Source of the DNA: Entoloma clypeatum
Taxonomy: Eukaryota > Basidiomycota > Agaricomycetes > Agaricales > Entolomataceae
Direction: 5' to 3'
Assembly: GCA_963565915.1 (NCBI GenBank)
Contig: OY751489.1
Location: 4,712,001-4,776,000 of the forward strand
DNA: 64,000 nucleotides
Shown one piece after another: positions 9,775 to 19,344 of the stretch; position 1 is the first letter of the stretch, and each line of letters begins with the position of its first letter. The position numbers were made by a program, and so were the translations under genes. Under the pieces are notes generated by a model, which saw only the letters and a list, made by a program, of their open reading frames with translations, made no database searches and was not told the origin of the DNA.

Positions 9775-11963
9775 CCTCGGACTCATTATCAAAGAAAACG
9801 AAATCGCAATGGACCCTGTTAAGTTATCGGGGATAGCAAAATGGCCGGAACCTGTAACTGTGAAGCAGGTCAGATCCTTCCTTGGATTTGGGAACTTCTA
9901 TCGAAGGTTTATCGGACACTACTCAGACATTGCCAAACCCCTGAATGATCTGACCAAAAAGGATCAGGAATGGGAATGGAATGAGGACTGCCAAACGGCA
10001 TTTGACACGTTAAAGGACAAATTCGTGGAATCACTGGTATTGTTAATGCCAAACACTGACAAACCGTTCATCATAGAATCTGATGCATCCAAATGGGCGA
10101 CAGGAGCAGTACTCCGCCAACAAGATGTGAATGGAGACTGGCACCCCTGGGGATATATATCGCACTCATTCTCTGCGGCAGAACAAAACTATGAGATCTA
10201 TGATCGGAAACTCTTGGGAATTATCCGATTGCTGGAAACCTGGAGGCATTACCTCCTCAGATCATCGTTTCCAACGGTTGTTCTATCAGATCACAAGAAC
10301 CTGATGTATTACTGGGAACCCCAAAAATTGAACAGATGACAAACGGTGGAGATTGTATCTCTCCGAGTTTGAACTCAAACTAGTACACACCCCAGGATCA
10401 AAGATGATCCAGTCTGATGCCTTGTCAAGGCGGCTGGACCATATACCCGAAGAAGATACAGACAACGAAGACATCATTGTCTTACCAGATGACATCTTCA
10501 TCAAGACAGTGGACCTTGAGCTACAAGGAGACATTCTAAAAGCAACCGAAAACGATGAGCTCTTCTCAAAAGCCATCACCGCCCTAAAAGAATCAGGGAC
10601 CCCGCCAATTAAATCCCACTTATCAGAATGGAGAACAGAAGATGGGATATTATTCTTCCGTGACAGATGTTACGTACCGCCAGATGAGACTCTGCGCCGG
10701 GAAATAACGAAACGATACCATGACTCCTTACCAAGTGGACATCCGGGACACCTGAAAACCCTGGAGTTGGTCAGACAAAACTATTGGTGGCCAGGAATGT
10801 ATGTGTTTGTCAAGAATTATGTTGGAGGATGCGCGACCTGCCAACAAATGAAAGTCAACACACACCCCACAAACCCTGGATTAATGCCGATCAGGGCACA
10901 AAAGGACGCCAGACCATTCTCCCAGACAACAATCGACTTCATCACAGACCTGCCCAAAAGCAACGGATTTGACAGTATCATGGTCGTAGTAGACCATGGT
11001 TCTACGAAGGGGGTAATTTCCATCCCTTGCACCAAAAACACCGACACGACCCTCACTGCCAAACTTTATTTGGACCACGTATACCAAAGATTCAGACTCC
11101 CAGACTCTATTCTGTCTGACAGAGGGCCGCAATTCGCTTCTCAGGTCTTCAGAGAACTAGGACGACTCCTAGGGATCAAACTGATGATGAGCACGGCTTA
11201 TCACCCCCAAACCGATGGAGAAACAGAACGTGCAAATCAAGAACTTGAGATCTATTTCCAGATGTTCTGTTCGAACAATCCTGAAACATGGCACGATTAC
11301 AACTCAACAATGGAGTTCTGTCACAATCAAAGAACTCACTCCACAACGAAACGATCCCCATTTTATCTGATGATGGGATACGAACCAAGAGACATACCAT
11401 TGGCATTTGACAAGACAAACGTGCCAAGCATAGAGGAACGGCTCAAAGAGCTAAAGCAAGCAAGAGATGAAGCGCTGGCAGCACACGAACTAGCCCGTCA
11501 GATGATGGCAGAAAGATCAACACAAGGCTTCACTCTGTTTGGAAAAGGAGAACAGGTATGGCTAGAAGGGAAGAACCTCCGAATCGGATACCCTTCCAGA
11601 AAACTGGCACCCAAAAGAGAAGGACCCTTCACCATTTCTGAGGTACTCAGACCCCTGACGTACAAGCTGAAACTTCCAGAACAATGGAAGATCCACCCCG
11701 TTTTCCATGCCTCCTGGTTGACACCTTATCGGGAAAATGACACACACGGACCGAACTTCCACAACCCACCTCCTGATCTGATTGAAGGAGAAAACGAGTA
11801 CAAAGTGGAAGCGATCCTTACCCATAAGCGACAGGGCAGAGGGTACAAGTATTTGGTCAAGTGGATGGGATACCCATCAAGCAATAACACGTGGGAACCG
11901 GAATCCAACTTAAAAAGAGCTCAGGAAACACTGGGTTGTTATAAACAGACCCACCACCTTTGA
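9773..11963 (+). pseudogene. pol: Truncated Pol of Gypsy element 2 (RT end-RH-IN-chromodomain)
   Basis: Starts inside RT at the YLGLII strand and continues through [11 protein letters not shown]. RNase H follows ([23 protein letters not shown]). A TGA at 10337-10339 replaces the second Arg of LNRRQ, and a small indel a few bases later shifts frame. The rest (10353-11963) is open: HHCC finger (HDSLPSGHPGH...CATCQQMK), integrase core with ILSDRGPQFASQ and TAYHPQTDGETER, GPF module, and a C-terminal chromodomain (YLVKWMGYPSSNNTWEPE). With no gag, protease or polymerase active site it is a remnant. A long downstream frame is preserved, so the copy is fairly young. Confidence 0.88.
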
Positions 11964-11992
11964 ATCACAACGATCCACATCTTCTCATCACC

Positions 11993-12942
11993 ATGTCCAA
12001 CCTCCGCATCGCCTCCCCCGAAGAAGTGCGCTTCAACACCGACAGACACACCAGACGATCCCGACTCCTAAACCTATTCACCAACCCCAAAGACGAGAAC
12101 AATGTCCTCAGAAGACTTGAAGATGAAACAGACCAGTTCCTGGTCAACGCATTGTGCGGACTTATCACTATCCGGGAGTACCATTACAACACTTCTGCCT
12201 CTATCGCCCGCCTCATTGACAATCACGCCGACCTTCTAGTAGATAGAGGAGTCTACCGGCGTTTTGAAAGACTATTCCCCACACGCTCCAACTACCCCGA
12301 CCTCGCACTCATAAATCCTGTCCCAAGATCTCCCACCCCGGTGGTCCCCATACCCAAACCCACCCCTGAACCGATCCCTGTCCCTAACCCAGTCCCCCTC
12401 GTTATCAGAAATCCCGACCCCCTGACTACCCCTTCCCCCACTGAATCCGTGTCGCCCTTAACCAGCGACCAAAGCCTTTCCAGCGTCAAGACTGATGTGA
12501 AAGGAAAGAAACCATCTTATGGAGTTGCTAAACGCTCCAGAAGAAAAACCGTACGCATGATCATGTCTGTCCCACTCGGGCATGGTTCCTCATATCAGAT
12601 CCCTGTCGAACTCACACATGGTCTCTCAGCTCAGACCCCCATCGACCTCACCAATGAACCCGACTGCGTTGGTTATGAAATCGATATGCATGGGCACGCT
12701 CACTCTCCGAGTGGACCTTGGCGCCGTCCCGCAGGATGGCCACACATCGACAAAGGGCGTCAATGCGGCCTGTGCAGAGCTATAGACACATTGAGTGTCA
12801 ATGTGCATACTATAAATGTGAGAAGTGCGAGAAGAAGGTGCCTGGACATTATACCTATGAATGTCTTGGTTCTGGCTATGCAGACCTCGAGGGCGAACCA
12901 TACAAATTTGACGACAACGCCGTGCACAACATGGCAACCTGA
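11993..12942 (+). pseudogene. Accessory ORF after pol in Gypsy element 2 (Cys-rich C-terminus)
   Basis: Begins with ATG 29 nt after the pol stop and ends 42 bp before the 3' LTR, so it sits fully inside the element in sense. The N-terminal ~110 residues look helical and charged. The middle is a Pro-rich tract full of PxP repeats (about residues 115-160), then a basic patch KRSRRKT. Near 12780 the frame breaks by one base: upstream reads CGLCRA, while the next frame reads HIECQC, CEKC and PGHYTYEC up to the stop at 12942. The pieces make a plausible multi-Cys zinc-binding tail. I do not recognise the family. An RNA- or DNA-binding accessory protein, or an env-position ORF, are possibilities. 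Confidence 0.6.
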
Positions 12943-12984
12943 AAAACATTGAAGCCGGTGACTTCAAGCATAGACGGGGGGTAA

Positions 12985-13538
12985 TGTTACACTTTTTCAT
13001 CCTTTTCCTATGTGCCTTCACATGACCCCTCGACCCCTGATCTCTATCAAACCCCGTTTCACTTAACTCCGATGACCCTGGGACACGTGTCCCCCCTATC
13101 AGCGCTATGACTCACATCGACTTGGACAATTCCCCTTTTAGATATATTTTCACTTGTTATCTCTGACTCACGGCCTTGAGGCCTTATCTCTGACTCCTAT
13201 GCCACAGCCTCCTTGAAACATCTATCTAACCAATGGCCTATTTAGCTCCTGCGCAGCACCATCTTATTTATAGCCATAGGATAACATATATAAGACCTGT
13301 AACCTTAGAGTAGAGGTCCTTAGCTTGACCTAGGCATACAATGCTTACCTGTCTATTCTTCAAACACTCTCCAATTAAGTGCCTTGCAAGGACTTAGCTC
13401 TGCCAGACCCCCAACCGAGTTGTCCTTCTGAGGAACTCGTTGCTCTTGACCAAGTCGTCCTATTGAGGGACTTATGTGGAAACAGTATGAACCCACGTGA
13501 CTAGGACCTTGTACCGATTGTAGGCTATCACCGTAACA
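12985..13538 (+). repeat. 3' LTR of Gypsy element 2
   Basis: 554 bp, TGTTAC...GTAACA, directly after a polypurine tract and followed by the CATAA duplication. TATATAAG lies at 13287-13294. By analogy with elements 1 and 3, transcription should start near 13320, at TTAGCTTGACC. Confidence 0.88.
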
Positions 13539-13543
13539 CATAA
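13539..13543. repeat. Target site duplication, right side of element 2
   Basis: CATAA, matching 9744-9748. Confidence 0.85.
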
Positions 13544-14324
13544 TGCTACCAAGTCTACCAAGCTCAACAGACAACAAGGCACATTTACGGCATCTATCAA
13601 CCTTTGCTGGGACTTAGATAGCGAAATGATTTTTCCTGATGCAGCGGCTGACCAGCCACGAGAATGTGGAGCCCCAGTGGTTGTGAAGCTGATGGGATGG
13701 TAGTGGCGAGACTTGTGCAACTGAAAATTCGCACTTGAGTCATTCGGAACTTGCCATTGATCGGCAAGTCCCGAACATTCAATCTGTTGATGGAACCGAG
13801 TACTTACTTGGGGTGCTATGCACTCTATGGATGCTATGGATGCTATGGGGACTACAGGGTTCTGTCGGCTAGGGTCATTTGCTATAGAACCCTGTGGCTG
13901 AAGGCAGTTTACTATGACATGTTGTGGGAAAAATCAGAGTTTGCTGATGAAAATCAGAATCCGTAGGCTCCTGCGGGGTTGAAAAATATATTGATTTGAA
14001 CCCTTATCTTATCCCAAATGGCTGATATGCGGTCAAAAAACCAAGGATCCATTCACCACAGCGGACTAGCGGTATCACAACAGAAATCAATAACCCGGTC
14101 CCACGGACCTCCTCAGTAGAAGGCGCGATTGAGACAAGGCAGGAGGTCGAGCGACGGTATCATGTGACCAGTATCTTTAGAAATGTCGCGAAATGTCGCC
14201 ATAGGTGCACCATTCGAATTTCTTCGATGGCTCACTCACGAATCCAAAGTGCCCTCTTTACATACCTCCCACTACTCTTCCACGAGGATTACGACACCAC
14301 GTCACCTTCTCCGGAATCTTTAGC
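13544..14324. other. Intergenic, element 2 to F-box gene
   Basis: Continuation of the insertion target of element 2. A short ATGGATGCT tandem lies near 13825-13845. No gene recognised. The last part should hold the promoter of the gene starting at 14325. Confidence 0.5.
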
Positions 14325-15332
14325 ATGGACACCTTCCCGCCGGAAATTCATTCTTACATCTGCGAGTTTGCGTGTCTCGACGATGGCAGAACAAGCCGTG
14401 CCCTCTCCCTCGTCTCACGTTATTTTCGTGAAATCGCCTGGCCCTTCCTCTACCGATCCGTCGCTGTCACAGGAGGACGATCAAGAATCACGACCTTGAC
14501 ATCGCAGCTTGAAATGCTTCGATCTTCCCAATTTAGACCTATCTGTCACCTCTTCCTGTCCGACCAACAATGGAAAGACGAAACTTCTTGTTCTGGAAAC
14601 ATCACTTCACCATCACGGCCACCGTCGTCCTTGTTAGCAGGCTCCTCCACAGCGCTGCTCGCCCGTCTCATCAGCCTCGCCGCACCGACTTTACTTAGTC
14701 TCTCTCTCGTCATAACAAACCACACACAAAGCACCCCCTTCTTCGCGCGCCTCTTCCGCATGCACTTCCCCCGTCTTCGCGAGCTCTCCCTCTCCGGGTT
14801 CTACCCCTTCCCCGCCTCCTCCTCCCCCTCCCTCCTTCCCGCGCTGACACACCTACACCTGCACGGAAACCGCAACCCACACGGTCTCTTCCACCTCGAC
14901 GCGCTCTCCTCCACCTTCTGCCCCTCCCTCACGCACCTCCGCATCTCAGGCCTTAGCATGGCCGTTTCGTTCGCATCCGAGCTCCGCACGGCTTTAACTC
15001 GGGAACCTGCAGAAGAGCAACCGGACTCGCCGTCGGTGTTGTCGCCGATGTTCCAAGAAAGGTTGCCCTCTCGCGTCCGCCACCTCACAGTGCAGCCCGG
15101 CCCAGAGCAACTGACGAAGGCCGGGACAGAGCTGGTGCCACACCTGAAAGAACGGATGATGATGGGGCAGCTGGGCTTGATCCAGGCCTCGGTGGCAACT
15201 ATAGAGGATCGTAGCGGTGTCGAGTTTAGATTATTACGGAGAAGCGAGACGGCGAGTATGCATGATACCTTCAGGAAGGACTGGGAGGAGCGTCTTGCCG
15301 GCTTGGAGGGTTGCTGGTCTATACCGAATTAG
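14325..15332 (+). CDS. F-box-like domain protein
   Basis: 335 aa, single exon, start chosen at AGCATGG (14325). The N-terminal motif FPPEIHSYICEFACLDD...ALSLVSRYFREIAWPFLYRSV matches the F-box-like N-terminus common in Agaricomycete multigene families: Leu/Pro start, a helix, then a VS/C-R-W-type end. The rest is Leu/Ser-rich and reads like irregular leucine-rich repeat sequence (LTHLHLHGN, LTHLRISGL). F-box proteins bind Skp1 in SCF ubiquitin ligases and choose substrates through the C-terminal part. The substrate here is unknown. It stands alone between transposon-rich DNA and a tRNA. Confidence 0.72.
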   Translation: MDTFPPEIHSYICEFACLDDGRTSRALSLVSRYFREIAWPFLYRSVAVTGGRSRITTLTSQLEMLRSSQFRPICHLFLSDQQWKDETSCSGNITSPSRPPSSLLAGSSTALLARLISLAAPTLLSLSLVITNHTQSTPFFARLFRMHFPRLRELSLSGFYPFPASSSPSLLPALTHLHLHGNRNPHGLFHLDALSSTFCPSLTHLRISGLSMAVSFASELRTALTREPAEEQPDSPSVLSPMFQERLPSRVRHLTVQPGPEQLTKAGTELVPHLKERMMMGQLGLIQASVATIEDRSGVEFRLLRRSETASMHDTFRKDWEERLAGLEGCWSIPN

Positions 15333-16363
15333 ATTGACTTGCATAAAAACCCGGTGTCATACGTTCATCTCCTACATAGGTCTTGATATTTTACATAGTT
15401 TATGAACAAAAGAGTTCTCTGTCGCCCGAGGCATGCAGGTGCAGGAAGGAACTCTGAAGAGGAGCGACATGCTGAGTCCGAGTACGTCGCCTTTTCGATC
15501 AAGAAACGCAATCACCGCCGCCGCCAACTACATGAGCTCCAAGAGGAGAGGAAGGTCCGATGATCGAGGTCTTCAAAATCTAGCTCGGACGTAGTTCTCG
15601 CGATTAAGTCAGCTCGGTCCTTCCAGAGTTTGCAAGACGTCTTTGAGAGTGGCCAGTGAGTTCGTATATGATATTTGTCAATATAGGGGCCCACGCCGTT
15701 TTTTTTTAAAACCTCAATTTATATTCCGGTGCCCGATCGCAGTCCGGTCTTGTACACTAAGTTACAAATTTGTTGAGAACTACATACGAAGAGTATTGGA
15801 AAGTAATGCCCTGTGGTCATGGCACATGTGCGGAGAGAAAAGAATATAAGTAACCGAGAGTGGGGTCCGCCCATGGATCAAGTCCACAAGAACAGACCCC
15901 ATATATAAACTACATATGCCTGTAGGCAGAGACCGTAGTAACTAAAGAGACCGTGAAAGAAAGAAAAACATAACACTGAAGCTCACCCGATAAGTTAGGG
16001 TGGGGGAAAGGCGAATAACGCAGGATGATTTGCGAGCATCCCCAGGAAATTGCCGATGTTGTACCTTTTGTTGGAGGCGTCGTCTCTATCAAAGAGAGGA
16101 CATTTGTGGAGGAGGTGGTCGACCGAGGGGCCCACGCTGTACGAATCGCTAGCAGCAATGAAACGTGACGTCAGACATATTGATAGGCAACCACGGTTCC
16201 ACGAGATATATGTTTCTAGATCAAGTTTCTTAAGAGTTCAACATTTGAACAAGTCTCCAAGATTCCTTTGTGACGCTTTTCCTGGAGGACGCCGAAGAAC
16301 GACAAATCGAGAGTGGGTAACAGATCGAGAGTGGATAATAGATTTCTTGGTCATGAAAGGCAA
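15333..16363. other. Intergenic between F-box gene and tRNA-Ser(AGA)
   Basis: No gene recognised. It contains one copy of a short dispersed retroposon-like repeat at about 15699-15751. Confidence 0.5.
15699..15751 (-). repeat. Short dispersed A-tailed repeat, copy 1
   Basis: On the minus strand it reads GACTGCG..CGGGC.CCGGAATATAAA.TGAGGTTTT followed by an A-run. It matches the copy at 26792-26850 at about 90 percent over 44 bp. No target duplication is evident here. Confidence 0.65.
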
Positions 16364-16445
16364 GGCGCTATAGCTAAGTGGTTACAGCGACAGATTAGAA
16401 ATCTGTTCCTCTTTGAGGGCGCAGGTTCGAGTCCTGCTGGCGTCG
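16364..16445 (+). tRNA. tRNA-Ser (anticodon AGA)
   Basis: 82 nt with no intron. Acceptor GGCGCTA pairs with TGGCGTC. Anticodon stem ACAGA/TCTGT encloses TTAGAAA, anticodon AGA, reading UCU. A long type II variable arm (about CCTCTTTGAGGG) and T arm GCAGG-TTCGAGT-CCTGC follow. Ends before a T-run at 16454-16463, the Pol III terminator. Confidence 0.93.
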
Positions 16446-18657
16446 TGATACACATTTTTTTTTTGCAGTCTGGTTTTCATAAGATTTTGTCAACCCCTTG
16501 ATTATAAGTGGGCGAAATCTGAGTCAGACGACGATGGACTGTGCACACCATCACAAAACATGTGCTCAACAAGTCAAAACCCTTCAACTACTACATCGTA
16601 AATTCAGGTGTGATATGCTGGAATATCAACGGGTGGCATATTCGACTTCCATATCGCCAGCTAGGGAAACGACATCCTGGTCTCGGATGAAGAAAAAAAA
16701 AACTTGCTCAACGCTGGAGGACTCAAAGGCAGCACGAAGTAGGTATTCCCGGAGGTTACTGGAAAACAGCACGCGTTAACTTTAAAGTAATCGCGTACCG
16801 ATTTATTCCTCGCGTGCCGCATTGTTGGCCCCTCTTTTGCTTCACAAGCACTCAAATTTTTGGCTTGCAGCAGATCTTGAAAGTGAATTCAGTGACGGTT
16901 AAAAATTGAAACCCGGGCCTGGAGATTGAAGTTATCGAACGTTGGACGTTCAAGATGATACATCAAGCTTTTTTTTTGCACGCTCGAAACACGAAGCCCC
17001 TTCTTGGAAATTTGTTGACTCTCTTTTGATGAAAATTGATTAGCCCCCCCCCCCCGGAGATATACCTAGCGATTTGAACCTGGTCGAGCAATGTTTGAGC
17101 CCGCCTGATAAGGACTTTGACAGACCTTCGTCAAACAAAGGCGCCATGGGAAGTGCTCTCCTTTTTCAACTTGCGATTTTCGACCCGGGAAACTAGAGCG
17201 ACTCGGATGCTGGCCTTGCGCGCAATCTCATAATATAATCTTACCTGAAGTCGTTTCGCACGGATAGCCTACACAAAAAACAAAAAAAAGGCAAAACGTG
17301 AAAGGAGGAGTGCCTGGAGGTCGAGATGATGGTGATGCCACGCGGGGATGAAGACTTGCTCGCCGAGGAAAGGTGTGTCGACTCGGACCGTTGGAGGCTT
17401 GGGAACCTTCGCTTGGCACCAAGAAAGTCTGAGTGTCGGGCCACGCCCCCCCCCCCCCCCCCTCCCCCTCCCCCCCTTTTGCTTTATTGAATGGTCCGCA
17501 ACTTGGGGCCGCTAGGCCTTAGCATATGCTATGAGGGGAGATGGGGAAAGGGAAGGATTCAACGCACTTGTTTCTGTGAAATCGTCCGCGCGCTACTCTA
17601 CACTTGGGCACCGGCTTCAGAGCTCACCACACCCGTCATTGAATTTTGTATTATCTTTGAGTTGCCTCGTTGCAAGATATCAAGACGCCGTGTGAAGTAG
17701 AAGCAGGTGGAGTTGGGGCGAAGTCGGAATATGCAGTGTATAGTATGTAAAGACCTCGCGATGAATGCCGTACTAGTAGCCAGCCGCGACCTTGGTTTTT
17801 CTGATCAACGGTCAACCTCGGTAAGTATCGAAAAGAACGTTCTGATTCAGCGTTCGCTGTCAGCGGAGATGCGGCGGGGACGCCGTCAGCACCAAGTCAT
17901 CATCTCGGCGATCGTCGATTTGTCCACCGTGGTCTGGATGGCCCGGGGACGATTGCAAGCCTGAGAAGGGGCGCCTTGAGAACCGGGATCCCCACGTTCG
18001 AGAAAAGTATTTCGTCACGAGTCGGAGTGGCTGGAGGCGATCTCCTTGAGGTGATTAGCAGACAGCTTCAGAAGAATCCTTTACCTCGGTTCATAGCAAC
18101 ACACTAGAGCTGGAACGCCAACTCGGATGTCAAAAGTTGGGCGGCACGGCGTAGCTTCCCTCGGTATATCCTGCCCTGTATCTGCGGCCTTGACGGTCAC
18201 TGGCGGTTTGTGGGGGTTGGAGTTTCCATTCTCTTCGCACGACTACTACCCCAGACTGCTTGTTCGATAGCGGGTTGGATTTTCGTTTGTGTCAGACATC
18301 TTTACGCGCCGGGTAATTTGGAACAGTTGCTGCCTTTGGAATTTGTCAGGGTCATGGAGGGAGGGAGGATTGCAAAACTGATTTTCATCATCTCATGTGG
18401 AACGAGCCAAAACATGCCAACCAGTCTAGATCTCCTGGCAAAACGGCGGCCACAGATTTAACCTCTGGGATGGGCTGCAAAAAGGCTACGCGTTATTTCT
18501 AGCGTTTTCGCGAGAAGTAACACTATTGATACTCACCCATATCAGTAGTGTCGGCCCTAGACGGCGGGTTCAAAAAACACAAGCGCGAAGAGTTGGTCCT
18601 AGTCAAGGGAAGTGGTGTGGTGTGTGTATAGGGCCATAAATTGGCAGGCCAAAGCAA
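16446..18657. other. Intergenic between two tRNA-Ser genes
   Basis: No convincing gene. Low-complexity tracts: a C run at 17044-17055 and a C-rich run at 17446-17476. Small ORFs such as 17707-17964 show no domain. Confidence 0.5.
17446..17476. repeat. C-rich low-complexity tract
   Basis: 17 C followed by TCCCCCT and C6; likely length-variable. Confidence 0.8.
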
Positions 18658-18749
18658 GTCGTCATAGCCAAGTGGTTACGGCGACAGATTTGAATTGTTC
18701 AATGATCTGTTCCTCTTTGAGGGCGTAGGTTCAAATCCTGCTGGCGACG
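18658..18749 (+). tRNA. tRNA-Ser (anticodon TGA) with 10-nt intron
   Basis: Acceptor GTCGTCA pairs with TGGCGAC. Anticodon stem ACAGA/TCTGT, loop TTTGAA-intron-A, intron TTGTTCAATG after position 37, leaving anticodon TGA (reads UCA). Mature length 82 nt, like the other two. Same variable arm as the AGA gene. TTTTT follows at 18753. Confidence 0.92.
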
Positions 18750-19344
18750 CTTGTTTTTCCTCTTGCGGAATCTATTTAAATAAGTCCCAATCAAGTACGA
18801 CACTGCCGGACTGAAGGCGACCTTCAATCATGGCGATGCAGATTCGGTACTTTTTGGTGGCCCTGCCGACAAAGTTAAGGGTCCTTGCAAAAGGGGTTGG
18901 GCTTGAGCTCGTGAATGTCAATAGTCGACATGACCATATGGTTCCAGTGATGAGGACAGACGAACGTGCCAGCCGGCTGCAACATGACCAGAACGATTGA
19001 CGGTACACGTTCGTCGTGCCATTGGTGTGCGAAGCCTGGAGGAACAAACAACCTTTGTTCCGAACGACAGTCATGCCATCCCTTGAACGTTGGAACTTTG
19101 GAACGTTGAACCCTTTTTCCGGGTGATCATTTGCCCTCGAAACTAATGTTTTTCATGTATAAATCGGGATGGCCAGGAATTACATGCACACGACCACTGC
19201 TATCGCCCCTTGTTCCTCCCTCCGAGCCTCTCCCTTCCAGAGGTGTTCAACGTTGAACAGCCATACCTTTTTGTTGGTTCTCGTGTTCCTGATATGAACC
19301 AACATTGCAAAACTGACCTTGCCCTCGCCAACCAGGTCGACACC
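18750..19344. other. Upstream region of the phosphate transporter gene
   Basis: No gene. Contains GTATAAAT at 19157-19164, about 180 bp before the start codon, a plausible TATA element. No CACGTG Pho4-type site was seen. Confidence 0.45.
19157..19164 (+). promoter_or_regulatory. Possible TATA element of PHO84-like gene
   Basis: GTATAAAT about 180 bp upstream of the ATG; position only moderately typical. Confidence 0.3.

Larger units (their letters stand above)
9749..13538 (+). mobile_element. Gypsy element 2, internally deleted, with extra ORF
   Basis: Bounded by CATAA target duplications at 9744-9748 and 13539-13543. The 5' LTR is reduced to its first 26 bp (9749-9774), identical to the start of the 3' LTR (12985-13010). 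It is fused directly to the RT thumb region, so the rest of the 5' LTR, gag, protease and most of RT are gone in one internal deletion. The remaining order is RT end, RNase H, integrase, chromodomain, extra ORF, polypurine tract (AGACGGGGGG), 3' LTR. It cannot move by itself. Confidence 0.9.

Noticed and set aside
855..13538. RIP (repeat-induced point mutation) as the cause of the stops
   Set aside because: RIP favours CpA and yields TAA/TAG/TGA from CAA/CAG/CGA. Here all clear stops are TGA at likely CGA sites, which fits CpG decay better. This is not proven without alignments.
16313..16501. 62-codon ORF covering the first tRNA
   Set aside because: The stretch folds as a complete serine tRNA; the ORF is accidental.
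17707..17964. 85-codon ORF between the tRNAs with a possible splice donor
   Set aside because: No partner exon or domain could be found.
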